A program made the position numbers and the translations under genes. The notes beneath the pieces were generated by a model that did no database searches, had not been told where the DNA came from, and saw only the letters and a list, made by a program, of their open reading frames with translations. A stretch of 64,000 nt of DNA from Anisodus tanguticus (Eukaryota > Streptophyta > Magnoliopsida > Solanales > Solanaceae), in contig CM067550.1 in NCBI GenBank assembly GCA_034509755.1, positions 9,355,001-9,419,000 on the forward strand, given 5' to 3'. The stretch's first letter is position 1. Each line of letters starts with the position of its first letter. Positions 32,145 through 42,960 of this stretch are shown in pieces.

Positions 32145-32465
32145 TAACATTAACTTGTATAATATGAACTAATCCATAACTAATTAACTCATTTATTATC
32201 CAATTCATATTTTTCATATAAAATATGAGTAAATTGAAACCCAGCTCATTTTTATTCAAATAATTTTCAACCAAACCAAATCCAACCATTTACCACCGCC
32301 TAGATCATATATTCATTATTCGTTTGTCCATTCAATCATGTACTGATATAACCCGTTCATAATGTCACACCCCTTCCGACTACCAATCCAATGAACTAAT
32401 ATTACTGTAACAAATTATGAATAGAGGAAAAAGAAATTGCTATATAGAATAAGGGCATCAATCTG
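32145..32465. other. Distal promoter region of the DUF538 gene
   Basis: AT-rich sequence between the Stowaway MITE and the G-box. Nothing else is recognised. Confidence 0.4.
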
Positions 32466-32515
32466 CACGTGGACAACTTGACAGAGCAGCAAACTAGTTT
32501 GTCACACCTATAAAT
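32466..32515 (+). promoter_or_regulatory. Putative core promoter: G-box and TATA box
   Basis: CACGTG at 32466-32471 is a G-box core (bound by bZIP/bHLH factors in plants). TATAAAT follows at 32509-32515, about 115 bp before the ATG at 32629. The spacing is reasonable for a plant promoter; use is inferred. Confidence 0.5.
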
Positions 32516-32628
32516 GAAACATCTGTCAACCTCAAGTCTCACCATAATGATGCCAATCTCATTTATAAGGCGGTGAACTTTGGAACAACCTAAAACTTCA
32601 GTTTTTTTCATTTTATGTTAGAAATACC

Positions 32629-33099
32629 ATGTCTTTAACAAGCATTTTTTACCTCCTCTTTCTCTTCTTTTCAACTACATCCGCTTCAAGAAATGAGAAG
32701 CTATCAGCCTATGAAGTGCTGCAGCGTTATGATTTCCCAATGGGAATTCTTCCAAAAGGGGTAAAAGACTACGAGTTAAACACAAAAACAGGTGAATTCT
32801 CAGCTTATCTTAATTCTACCTGCAGCTTCAAATTGGAGAATTCGTATCAGCTAAATTACAAGCCTGTTATAAAAGGGGTTGTGTCCAAAGGCAAGCTTAG
32901 AAAATTGAGTGGTGTAAGTGTTAAGGTGTTGTTGGTATGGGTTAACATTATTGAAGTTAGGCGTAGAGGTGACAATCTTGAGTTCTCAGTTGGGCTCGCC
33001 TCGGCGAATTTTCTGATTGAGAATTTTGAGGAATGCCCACAGTGTGGGTGTGGATTGGATTGTGTTGATGAAGATAACAATTTTGTGTCTTCTATCTAG
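32629..33099 (+). CDS. DUF538 family secreted protein
   Basis: 156 aa, single exon. Residues 1 to about 20 form a signal peptide (MSLTSIFYLLFLFFSTTSAS). The rest is one DUF538 domain: LSAYEVLQRYDFPMGILPKGV, then GEFSAYLNSTCSF, YQLNYKPVIKGVVSKGKL, GVSVKVLLVWVNIIEV and DNLEFSVG. The C-terminal Cys cluster CPQCGCGLDC is typical of many family members. DUF538 proteins are plant-specific small proteins whose biochemical role is poorly defined, so I assign none. The frame is intact and it has its own putative TATA box. A relative at 48763-49820 has an intron after the YQLS position; this gene does not. Confidence 0.93.
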   Translation: MSLTSIFYLLFLFFSTTSASRNEKLSAYEVLQRYDFPMGILPKGVKDYELNTKTGEFSAYLNSTCSFKLENSYQLNYKPVIKGVVSKGKLRKLSGVSVKVLLVWVNIIEVRRRGDNLEFSVGLASANFLIENFEECPQCGCGLDCVDEDNNFVSSI

Positions 33100-33284
33100 A
33101 TAGATTAGATACTTTGGTCGGTCGAGACTGTTTGCTCCTCTTTTTCTTTATTTCAGTGTATTACTATATCAAGGAAATAAGAAAAAGAGTAACTTTTTTT
33201 GTGTGTTTGTTTGTTTCATGGTAGTGGAAAATAGGAGATAATTTCCCCCCGTTTTCAATAACTATGGTACTTGGGCCTAGTTTG

Positions 33285-33540
33285 AATTTACCTTGCTTTG
33301 TGAAGGGGAAAGTCCCGAAGGCGAAACCTCTCACAGAGGCCCCTTGGCCAGTGAAATGTAAATCGAGGGATATGCGCGAGTGGCAGCCCTGCAAGGGAGA
33401 TGACCAACGGGACACGAACCCAGCAACAATCCTTACAATATTTCAGCAAAGACTGTCACCACACGGATTCGAACCCGCGACGTCGAAATGGTTATACCCC
33501 AATCACCTTGTCACTTACCAACCCGCCTGTGCTACCTTGC
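33285..33540 (-). mobile_element. tRNA-derived SINE (minus strand)
   Basis: On the minus strand a tRNA-like head (GGTTGGTAAGTGACAAGG, A-box-like) is followed by a perfect B-box GGTTCGAATCC near 33470, then 'gtgacagtctttgctgaaat' and 'ttgcagggctgccac'. The layout resembles Au-like plant SINEs. Positions of the ends are approximate. Confidence 0.55.
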
Positions 33541-33669
33541 TTAACTATTCTACTCATGGTCACGGAATATCTATTTTCTACCAAAACAAATTTTGGATAA
33601 TTTTATCCACAGTGACGGATTGACCAATTATTGGGCTAGTTGGATTTGAACCAACATAAACATATTGCC

Positions 33670-33750
33670 AACGAGGAGGGTGGGGTCTGAAGGTGGAGTC
33701 TGTCTAGGGTGGTCTATACATAGATCTTATCTTACCACTACTAAAAATTG
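33670..33750 (+). mobile_element. Short SINE-like fragment
   Basis: 'ggagggtggggtctgaagg', 'agggtggtctatacatagatctta' resemble the middle of the SolS SINE. Too short and diverged for a firm call. Confidence 0.35.
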
Positions 33751-34418
33751 TAGAGCGGATCGTCTTTCAAAATTGTTTCTGATAGATCATCGGCCCAAGT
33801 AAATAATTTTCTATCATGTAAAAGTAAAATTATAAAAATCAGTTCATATGCAAAGTCAACTTCATTGATCACTTAGTCTTGCATTTCCTCGTGCCATCTG
33901 TAACAGAAGTACAAAGAAGAAAAAGAGAACTGTTCTTTAATGTCTACATATACTTGTTGGAAAATGATTTTATCCCGAAAAGGCAAATATCACACGAGTC
34001 AATGTGGCAATGTGGGACGCTAGAATGAGAAGTCCAGTAAGTTAAAAAGGAGTCCATATTCTACTCCTGTTTTCTTTCTAAGGGCTCAATCAAGTCCAGT
34101 AATTGCATTATACCATAATCATTTGGTTGAAGATACAAAAATAATTAATCCTAACATAAAATTCTACATAGGATTGATGTATTTGATTAATCACATAAGA
34201 AAAATTATGCATATCCAAAAATACCAAATACAACTGGTGAAGTGTTTGTTTGGCAATATTCAATAAAATCAACATTAAGTTATGTTGCTCCCTACGCGGG
34301 ATAGGGTAGATGGAACAAGTCGCTGTCCTTTTTACTGCATTTCACACTATAGAGTCGGAAGGAGATAGTGCATCAAATTATTCGCAAGGGCTGACTTGAT
34401 CTTTCTTTCCAGATCTCA
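33751..34418. other. Unassigned spacer
   Basis: No gene recognised; AT-rich with no clear repeat. Confidence 0.4.
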
Positions 34419-34575
34419 GATGAGGAACCTTGCGGGAGCAACCGACTATCGTCCATGTAGGATATCAAGATGAGCGACCTTGACGGAGCAACAGACTATC
34501 GTTCATGTACGATCCATGTTAGACCGTCGTTCATGTATGATCCATGTTAGATTTGATCGCATGTTAGATTTGACC
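34419..34575. repeat. Degenerate 50-bp tandem repeat
   Basis: Unit 1 starts at 34419 (GATGAGGAACCTTGCGGGAG) and unit 2 at 34469 (GATGAGCGACCTTGACGGAG), both running to 'gactatcgt.catgta.gat'. A shorter sub-repeat (CGTTCATGTA.GATCCATGTTAGA) follows twice at about 34500-34555, then 'gatcgcatgttagattt'. Confidence 0.75.
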
Positions 34576-34867
34576 AACGGTCTATTTTATCTCATTTACG
34601 TTCTTGACAATTTATTTTTATTTCAGTGAAGCTTTTAGTGACACGGATAAATTCTCTTTCCTGTTATTTTAAAAAAGCGAGCAATTGATTCAGGTATAAG
34701 GTATTACCATTCCCCCGGACAATTAGACATCTAATCAGTAATGGTTTAGTTTTTTTATGAAATTTCTAACTCCAAAAAAGCTTTCAAAGCCCTTCTCCTC
34801 TCCTCTAACTATAGTGGTATGCAACTCCCTAAGGAGATTTTAGAGCCATCTTGCTTAGGAATTATCT

Positions 34868-35162
34868 AAAAAGGATTAGATCTTTATTTTGTATTGGTTG
34901 TTAACTGTTGCTATTATAGTTAGTTGATGCATTTAAAGAAGGTTGTTAGTTTGTTAGAACTAGACTTAGTTTAATGAATCATAGTTAGCTGGATACAAAC
35001 CATAGTTAGATTGCATAGACTAAATGTATATATAATTTGCTACATCTGTATTTTTGAGCTAAGATGAAATAAACATTTTGCTTCTTCTTCCTAACTCTCT
35101 TAATGCCATTGTTATGGCTTTTAGGGAAGTTCCTTGCATGAAACTTAATATGGTATCAGAGC
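34868..35162 (+). repeat. 5' LTR and primer binding site of the 34868-41550 copia
   Basis: The LTR copy is matched at 41348-41550. The exact first bases of the LTR are unclear because the shared sequence begins TAAAAAGG rather than TG. TGGTATCAGAGC at 35151-35162 is complementary to the initiator tRNA-Met 3' end. Confidence 0.8.
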
Positions 35163-35337
35163 AATCCAATTAGCAGGATCTTTCGATATTGGATCTTTCG
35201 ATTTTCTGATAAGATTAGGAAGATTGTCTAGGAGTTCATTGTTAATCATTTAAAAAGTTTAATTTTCAGTTACGTTTTGGTTCCCGATTGACGAATCGGG
35301 ACAATTGAATATATAATGGCGAATATCATAATATATA

Positions 35338-38300
35338 ATGGCGAATATCAGAGTTGATCATAATCATCTATTGTATCTAGGAGCTTCCGATATAGTTGGA
35401 GCAGTACAAATCAAAATTCAGCTCATCGGAATGGAGAATTACACTTTGTGGACCAGAGCGATGAAACTTGCTTTGTTGAACAAAATTGAATTTATCGATG
35501 GTTCGGTGTCTCATGATACGTATGGAGCTGAACAAATTCATCAATGGGAGAGATGCAATGGTGATATCTTGGAGATACTGAGCAATGTAAGTAAATGACT
35601 TCTTTCGGGAATTTTGTTTCGATCGAGTACTAAATCTGTTAGAAATTTGTCTTTGATGGGGAGGTGCGTCCACCCATATTTAATGGATTAAACACTAGGG
35701 TTTCGCATGTTGGAGGCTTTGTCTCTTCACACGTGCATAATCTACTAAGTGAGTAGATGGCCGTAGGGCCAAGAATCGTCAAATTTCGTTGAGAAATGAA
35801 AGAGATATTGATCCACGAAGTACGGTGTTTGAAGCATGAAAATATGGTGGGGGACAAATCTACCACATCGGTGGGAAAATGAAGAATTGCTCTCTTTATA
35901 AGTCTCAAAATTGGCTAAGGGTTTGGGACCCCAAGGGGTAACCCATGTGTTTGAAGGAGGGAGGACCTAGATGTGCTTGGGTTCAAGGCTAAGCCTGCGC
36001 GCGCCACCGCCGCCCGCCCCGTCCGGTCTAGGCTCGGGTCGTGGGTCTTGGGTCTTAGGCTTCTTCTGATATTATCTCTTTGGATCCCAAAGTGTTTAAT
36101 ATTTACAGTTTGGTCCCTAGAGTTTCTGAAATGTTGAATTTGGGAACGACGAAAGGTAGAAAGTTTCTGCCTACCGTTGGAGTTGATTTTTGGGGCGTTA
36201 TTGTGCATTAACCAGCCATTACTTGGCTGATTAACTCCCTTCATTAACAACCATTACTTGGCTGAATTACACCATCCTTCAGTGGCCATAAACATGCCAT
36301 TACTTGGCTGTTTAATTCCCTCCTTCAATGGTCATTAACAGCCATGTCTTGGCAGTTGAGAAGTCTCCCCTTATGCTATATATTGATGCCTTTTTGGCTC
36401 AATTGTATGACACAGAAAAATGAGACAGAAATATATACACAGAGACAAACAGAAGAGTAAAACACGGTCCAAAACGTGAGCAGTAACGTTGGGACGAAAA
36501 TAGAAAACTCTTCCTTCCTTTTCCATTTCTTCAGCAAGTCGATTCGTATTTGTTTTCTTCGTCACAATCAACCTATTTGCTTTGTAGTGTTGATTAAAGT
36601 GTTGTTTTATCTTGGGAGACTATTACCCGTTAACGTAAAAGCATATATACGGGGCAATCTTGTCTTAAAGACAGAGTGTCATCACTCGACTCAGCACACA
36701 GTTGTAACAATCCAGATTTAGTGTTTCTTGATTTCAGATTATCAAGATTCAAGACTCAACAACTTTGCGGTAGTTTTGAATATTGGCAATTCGTTTATCC
36801 TTTCGAACACTTGTAATATTTATTTACTTCCCGTACTGCTTTACATATCCGAAAAAATCTATTTGGGATGATCTCAAGGAGCAATTCAATAGGGTAAATA
36901 TGTCTAGCATTTATCATTTGCATAAGGAAATAACAACTTTAGTGCAAGGAGTTTCCCCTATAACAATGTATTACTCTAGGCTTAAAGATTTGTGGGATGA
37001 ATATGATTCAAGGGTGCCTACACCTACTTATGATTATGAGAAATCTAAGGACTATATCGAACATGTTCATAAGAAAAGGCTTTGGCAATTCCTAATGGGG
37101 TTAAATGAGGGATATAACAATGCTAGAGGTCAGATTCTGATGAAATCAACCGCTTCAATTGTGAACCAAGCCTATGCCCTAATTGTGCAAGATGAAAGTA
37201 AAAAATCTGGCAGTTATTTTCCAACTAGAGAAGTAGCATACCCTACTGCTTTGTTCACAACAAAAGGAGGAATGCAAAGACATAGGAAGTTTAATAATCA
37301 TTACAATAACAATGCCTATTGTGATTTCTGTCACATGAAAGGACACACCAGGGATGGTTGTTTCAAATTAATGTTCTGTAATCACTGTAAGACTAAAGGT
37401 CACATTAAGGACAATTCTTACTTGTTGATTGGCTATCCACCAGATTTTAAGGGAAAGAGAAAAGCAAACATTGTAACTGACAGCAATGATTCAAGTAGTT
37501 CAATGAAGCAAAGTAACACTCAAGGCATGAGATACAATGTGCAACAAGGAGGTATGGGATATAATATGCAACAAGGACTTGTGCGACAGGGATACAATTG
37601 GGGAACTACTCTTGGATATTATGGAAATAATGAAAACAATTGGGGAATGGCATACCCCATGCATCAAAGTAATGGTTTAGGCATGGCATAAAACATGGTT
37701 CCTATGCAACACGGTCTTAATCATGCTCAGCTGCAGCAAGATGTCCATCATGGTCATGGTCATGGTCATGGTCCCAATCCTACTCCATTGCATCAAGGCA
37801 TCAACTATGGTAAGTTTTTCACACTTGATCAAATTACTCAGATTCAGCATCAACTCAGTCACCAGAATGGAGGAGCTAGTGCACATATGACTGGTTCTAG
37901 TGTCAACATTGCAGGTAATGTAGTTTATGATGAAAAAACTTGCACATGAAATATTGACATTGGTGCAACAAATCACATGCTTAGTGATGCATTCTTGTTA
38001 CATGACATACAAGTAGGTACTGCAGGGTCAGTACAATTGCTAACAGGAGAATTAGCAAAGATTTCACACATTGGAAATTTTGAGCTAGGAGGAGGTGATA
38101 AGCTTAAACATGTGCTGTGTTTCAGCTTTTATGTTCAATCTCATGTCTGTCTCAAAATTGACAAGAGAGTTGAATTGTTGTGTATTTTCTTTCCTGATTT
38201 TTGTGTGTTTTAAGATCTAATTATTGAGAAACTGAATGGGATTGATAAAGAGGAAGGTCTATACATTTGGCATTCAGTAAAGAGGAAGGATAATGCAAGA

Positions 38301-41300
38301 ATTACTAGATCTTTGGTAGTAAAAGAGATAGTTGATGATGGTACTTGGCATAGGAGATTAGGACATGTTCCCATTAAAGTTCCGAGAAGAATAAGTTGTT
38401 TAAAGAATAATAATAAATTTCATTTAGATGCTTGTACTAAATGTTCTCTAGCCAGACAAACTAGAATGTCATTTTCTATCAGTACTAGTAGATCAAATGT
38501 TGCTTTTGAATTGATCCATATGGATGTTTGGGGACCATATAAAATTGAAACATACGATGGTATGAGATTTTTCTCACTTTAGTTGATGATGATTACACAA
38601 GATGAACTTGAACTTGTCTCATGAGATTAAAATTAGATGTTTCTTTACTTAAAGATTTTATTGTTATAGTGAAAAATCAGTTTAACAGAAACATTAAGAC
38701 TGTGATATTTGGCAATGGATCGAAATTTGTTAATAAAGCCTGTAGTGTGTTGTTTAAATCACATGGATAGTTCACCAGTGCTCTTGTCCATATACACCAC
38801 AACAAAATGATATTGTATAAAGGAGACATAGACACATACTGGCGACAACAAGAGCCATAAAGTTTTAGGGTCATTTGCATGCAAAATGCTGGGGTATTTG
38901 TGTAGAAGTAGTTGCGTACATTATAAATAGGATTCCATCTAGTGTTTTGGATATTAAATCACATTTTGAGTTGTTGTATAAGAAGAAACCAAATATATCT
39001 CATCTCAGTAATTGGTTGTGAATACTTTTCTACTAACTTGGTTAAACATGATAAATTCAGTCCAAAGGCCATCAAATCAATCTTGCTTAGTTATAACTCT
39101 CACCAGAAGGGATACAAGCTTCTCAATATGGACACTCATTCCATTTTTGTAAGTAGAGATGCTCAGTTCAATGAAAATACATTTCCTTTTCATCAACAGG
39201 TTACTCCTTAAGAAATATGCACTAGTGATTGTTTTTTCCCTGAATAAGACAGTCTACTTGATGACACTTTCATGGAGCAGATGCATCAATCTCATGATCA
39301 AGTGCTAGTGCAGCAACATGTAGATACTCAAACCACTTGAAGTTGTGCAACCATCAAATATTGCACCCTTACCTACACTAACTACTGATGTTTCCTCAGT
39401 CCCAGTTAACTCTACCTGCAGATCTGGAAGAACAATCAGACCACCTTCATGGCTCAATGATTATATCAGGCCACCTCCCGGAGGTAGAGCAAACCATTGT
39501 CAATATTCTTTGTATGATGTGTTGAATTATGATACTATCACCATCATATCAGAGTTTTATTTCAAAATTATCTACTGAAGTGAAGCCTATGACTTTTGCA
39601 GAGGCAGCCAATGATGTTAGATCTAACTGCAATGCAAGAGGAGATTAATGCACTAGAAAATAATCACAGGAGATTAATGCACTAGAAAACAATCACACAT
39701 GGGAGATTGTCACCTTACCTAAAGGAAATAAGGCTATAGGGTGCAAATGGGTGTACAGGATAAAGTATAAGGCAGGTGGATCTATTGACAAGTTCAAAGC
39801 AAGATTGGTTGTCAAAGGATATAACCAAAAGGAAGGGCTGGACTACCAAGAAACCTTTTCATCAGTGGTGAAAATGGTTACTGTCAGGACAGTCATTTCC
39901 ATAGCTGCTGCAAAGAATTGGATCATTCAACAAATGGATGTTAACAATGTTTTTTGCAAGGTGATTTGTTTGAGGAAGTGTACATGACAATACCTCAAGG
40001 TTTCAGTGAGACGGGAAACAAACAGAAGGCTTGCAAGCTGCTTAAGTCTCTTTATGGACTCAAGCAAGCTTCAAGACAATAGAATATAAAGTTTATTTCA
40101 GCTCTAGTGAGTTCAAGGTTCACTCAGAGTCATCATGATTATTTCCTCTTCACAAAGAAGAGGCTAGAAAAGAATGTATGGTCAAACTTTGATGTCTCAC
40201 TGGTTTAGATATGATGAGATAATCATCAAAGTTCGAAAATCTCAAGTGGAATGTATCGATTATGAGCCACATTCAGTGAAGAGTTTCTAGTCTTTGTCCC
40301 CTTAATGCATTATAAATTGCAAGAGACGAGACAAGATGGTTATTGTGCTTGTATAAGTAGATGATCGCATGATCACTGGTGATGATATTCAGATGATCAA
40401 ATAAACCAAGCATGCCCTACAAACTAATTTCAAAATTAAGGATCTAGGTGATCTTAGATTCTTCCTTGGAATTGAGTTTGCAAGGAGTGCAAGTGGTATT
40501 CTTATGCATCAAAGAAAATATGTGTTGGAACTTATTTCAGATCTTGGTTTATCTGGTTCTAAGCATGTTGCTTCTCTTATGGAGTTAAATGTTAAATTCA
40601 CCACTGTGGCATTTGATGAACTTGTTGGCAATGCATCATACACTATTTTGAAGGATTCCAGTAGTTATCAAAGGCTCATAGGAAAGCTTTTTTATTTGAC
40701 AATCACCAGGCCTGATATTTATTTTGCAGTACAATGTCTCCGTTAATTCATGCAATGTCCTAAGTCCTCACATATGGATGCAACTTATAAGGATTGTGAG
40801 ATATTTGAAGTCAAGTCCAAGGCTAGGGATACTTATGTCATCTATTCTCACTCAACAGTTAGATGTTTATTGTGATGCTGATTGGGCAGCTTGCCCCAAC
40901 ACTATGAGATCTGTGACAGGGTACTTAGTGAAGTTTGGTGGTTCTCTCATTTCATGAAAATCCAAGAAACAAGTCACCATTTCTAGGAGCTCAATATAGG
41001 CTGAGTACATGAGCTTAGCTTTAGCAGTTGCTGAAGTGGTTTGGCTAGTTGGTCTATTTTCATAACTTAATTTGTCTATACAATTGTCAGTTTCAATCTT
41101 TTGTGACAGTCAGTCTGCTATGCAAATTGCTACAAATTCTATGTTTCATGAGCGCACCAAATACATTGACATTGATTGTCATTTCATCCAGAAGAAGATT
41201 CAACGAGGATTACTTACTACTTCCTATTTGGCTTCTGCAGATCAATTGGATGATTTACTAACTAAAGGGCTTAGTCGAGTGCAACACCTTCATTTACTGT

Positions 41301-41340
41301 CCAAGCTAGGCATGAAAAATATTTTCATTACACCTAACTT
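35338..41340 (+). pseudogene. Copia gag-pol polyprotein relic (interrupted)
   Basis: Gag starts near 35317-35338 (VQIKIQLIGMENYTLWTRAMK) and is split by a solo LTR, resuming at 36860 (IWDDLKEQFN). Two zinc-knuckle-like Cys/His motifs (CDFCHMKGHTRDGC and CNHCKTKGHIKD) lie at 37320-37420. A His-Gly repeat is near 37750. The protease motif DIGATNHM at about 37955 has Ile where Ser/Thr is usual. Integrase blocks (WHRRLGHVP, ELIHMDVWGPY) are at 38340-38550. RT (NKAIGCKWVYRIKYKAGGSIDKFKARLVVKGY, QQMDVNN) starts at 39730. RT end and RNase H (DADWAACPNTMRSVTGYL, LTKGLSRVQHLHL) are at 40440-41300. Many stops and frameshifts; a 5' duplication of about 30 bp lies near 39630-39690. Confidence 0.85.
35637..36854 (+). 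mobile_element. Nested solo LTR (diverged relative of the 2071-8607 family)
   Basis: Homologous along its length to the LTRs at 2071, 7354 and 59632, but diverged. It is bracketed by AAATC (35632-35636 and 36855-36859). Removing it together with one AAATC restores the host gag frame (SSTKS followed by IWDDLKE), which proves a post-integration insertion. The last 25 or so bases of the LTR (…AGCAAAACTC.CAACA) are missing and replaced by a short TATCCGAA tail, so the right end was trimmed without losing the duplication. Four small stem-loop units (36213-36356) are described in the findings. Confidence 0.85.
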
Positions 41341-41550
41341 GCAGGAGGTAAAAAGGATTAGATCTTTATTTTGTATTGGTTGTTAACTGCTGTTGTTATA
41401 GTTAGTGCATTTAATGAAGGTAGGTAGTTAGTTAGAACTAGAGTTAGTTTAATGAACCATAGTTAGCTTGGATACAAACCATCGTTAGATTACATAGACT
41501 ATATTGTATATATAGTTTGCTACAACTGTATTTTTGAGCTAAGATGAAAT

Positions 41551-41625
41551 TGTAAGATTGTATTAATCTCCATTGGAGAGTCTTTCTCATTAATACAAAT
41601 ATATATATATATATATATACCAAAC
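41551..41625 (-). repeat. Copia LTR end in inverted orientation, with TA tract
   Basis: The reverse complement (TTTGTATTAATGAGAAAGAC ... GATTAATACAATCTTACA) matches the LTR end at about 12940-12985, including the terminal ACA. On its inner side is a pure TA-dinucleotide run (41599-41622). The other part of this LTR (CATTGTACACTATATATA) appears at 42682-42700, so DNA between 41626 and 42681 is inserted in it. Confidence 0.65.
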
Positions 41626-42681
41626 TTAGGCCGAGGATCTAAAGGGGATAACAGACCGAGAAGGAATCAAGATATAAGGGATTGATAAATTAAAGGATAA
41701 TTGAAGAATGCAGAAAGTAAATAAAGTACAACTTACAATTCAAGGTTCCAGTTATGGAAACCATGGATCACAAGGTTCTGCAGGAATTTAAATTAAATAG
41801 GCGGTTGAACCGGCCAAGTATTTAATGCAGGAATTTAAAGAATTTAAATGCATAAAGTATTTTAAAAGATTAGGCGGTATTACCGTCCATAATCGTATTC
41901 ATATAAAATTGGAATTTTACAAAGATAATTATCAAGGAAATGAACCTTGGGTATTTCAGGGGTATTTGGATCATATGATATGGGTCATATGAACTGAATC
42001 ATATGGGTATTTAAAGAAGGTATTTAAGGTATTTTAATCCTAATCTAAAGGGGGATTTCTTGTAAGGACTCTCAATGAAAGAACTTAGAAGAGAATTAGA
42101 AAGAAAAAAGCTTGTGTTCCTATGGGAGGGGGAGTCTCCTTTTATAGGAGTTTTACATAGGAATAGGAATTTGACTATTCATTTAACTATTCACCCGCAT
42201 CATTATTCATCCGCGTCACTATTCATCCGAGTGGAGAATCACTGTTCTTCCTTTTGGAATTTTCTCGAATTATTGCGGAGAATCTTTGCTTTTGCTTTTT
42301 CTTTTTGAAAGTGGCTTTTTCCTGCACTTTCTTTTGTCGGGCATCTTCTTTTGTCGGGGAATTCCACTCTGGGTATTTTGAATTCTTTTGGCAATTTTGT
42401 TCAGAATCCACTATTGCCAAATACCGGACTGTCTTCATTCTCAATCTCTGGTTCTTCTTCTTCTGACGAAGAGCCTCGTTTGGATGAAGATGGTGCAAAT
42501 TTCATAATTATGGCTTGCATTTCTTCTGGAGTTTTGGCTGCTGCAAGCATTGAAGCCATCTGGGATTTTTGTGAAAGGAACTGGGTTTGCTCCTTTGTTT
42601 GTAGTGGTGCCGGTGACCTTTGTGAGGACGCCTGTAAGGGAATGAGTTTTTGGGTATCTAACCATTCCTGGACTTTTGGGT
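41626..42681 (-). mobile_element. Probable endogenous pararetrovirus (caulimovirid-like) fragment
   Basis: Tentative. On the minus strand a coding block (42681-42240, open in parts, ending in a Ser- and Glu-rich then Lys-rich tail) is followed by a TATA box (CTATAAAAGGAG, about 42149-42138). A leader-like stretch with downstream CT-rich sequence then runs to about 41626, where it ends TTTGGTAT against a TA repeat. Coding end, then promoter, then leader is the arrangement of caulimovirid genomes. TA tracts lie at or near both sides (41599-41622 and 42676-42700), a setting reported for integrated plant pararetroviruses. No movement, capsid or RT domain is present to confirm it, and the frames are broken. 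It could instead be part of an unrecognised retroelement. Confidence 0.4.
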
Positions 42682-42960
42682 ATATATAGTGTACAATGTG
42701 GAAAAGTAGCAATAGGTTGAGGCTCTTCATCAACACTTTCGTTGTCACTTTCTACATCTGTTGTCTCTTGTTCTTCCAATATATATATATATAGTGTACA
42801 ATGCGAAAAAGTAGCAATAGGTTAAGGCTCTTTATCAACACTTTCGTTGTCACCTTCTATATCTATTGTCTCTTGTTCTTCCACTCCAATCACTTGTGCA
42901 ATAATCTCTTAATCAGTGTAAGTTTCAATCATTGGAAGAGTTGCGTCAAACTCCGTATAA
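42682..42960 (-). pseudogene. Pogo-like transposase fragment with a tandem partial duplication
   Basis: On the minus strand a block equivalent to 25850-26000 reads GVEEQETIDIEGDNESVDKEP, then a segment ending 'gctactttttcgcattgtaca'. Next comes a (TA)n stretch (42780-42793) and a second copy of the acidic block (EEQETTDVESDNESVDEEPQPIATF, 42779-42695). Each copy is followed by the same LTR-like CATTGTACACTATATATA. The unit of about 105-110 bp is thus duplicated head to tail. The upstream edge at 42960 meets copia gag sequence. Confidence 0.65.

Larger units (their letters stand above)
34868..41550 (+). mobile_element. Complete-layout Ty1/copia element with truncated 3' LTR
   Basis: 5' LTR at about 34868-35148, primer binding site TGGTATCAGAGC at 35151-35162, gag, protease, integrase, RT and RNase H relics (35338-41340), polypurine-like GGAGGTAAAAAGG, then a 3' LTR from about 41348. 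The two LTRs align from AAAAAGGATTAGATC to AGCTAAGATGAAAT with roughly a dozen substitutions over 200 bp, so the insertion is old. The 3' LTR breaks off at 41550. A solo LTR of another family (35637-36854) is nested in its gag. Confidence 0.88.

Noticed and set aside
32856..33415. Minus-strand frames over and after the DUF538 gene
   Set aside because: The first is a shadow of the DUF538 coding strand; the second covers a SINE-like segment and lacks any known domain.
33450..33535. Possible tRNA gene (perfect B-box GGTTCGAATCC on the minus strand)
   Set aside because: The sequence does not fold into a convincing cloverleaf with matching acceptor arms, and a SINE-like body follows it, so a SINE head is more likely.
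37748..37775. His-Gly repeat as a metal-binding protein
   Set aside because: It lies in the decayed gag/protease spacer of the 34868-41550 copia and is a simple trinucleotide-type slippage repeat.
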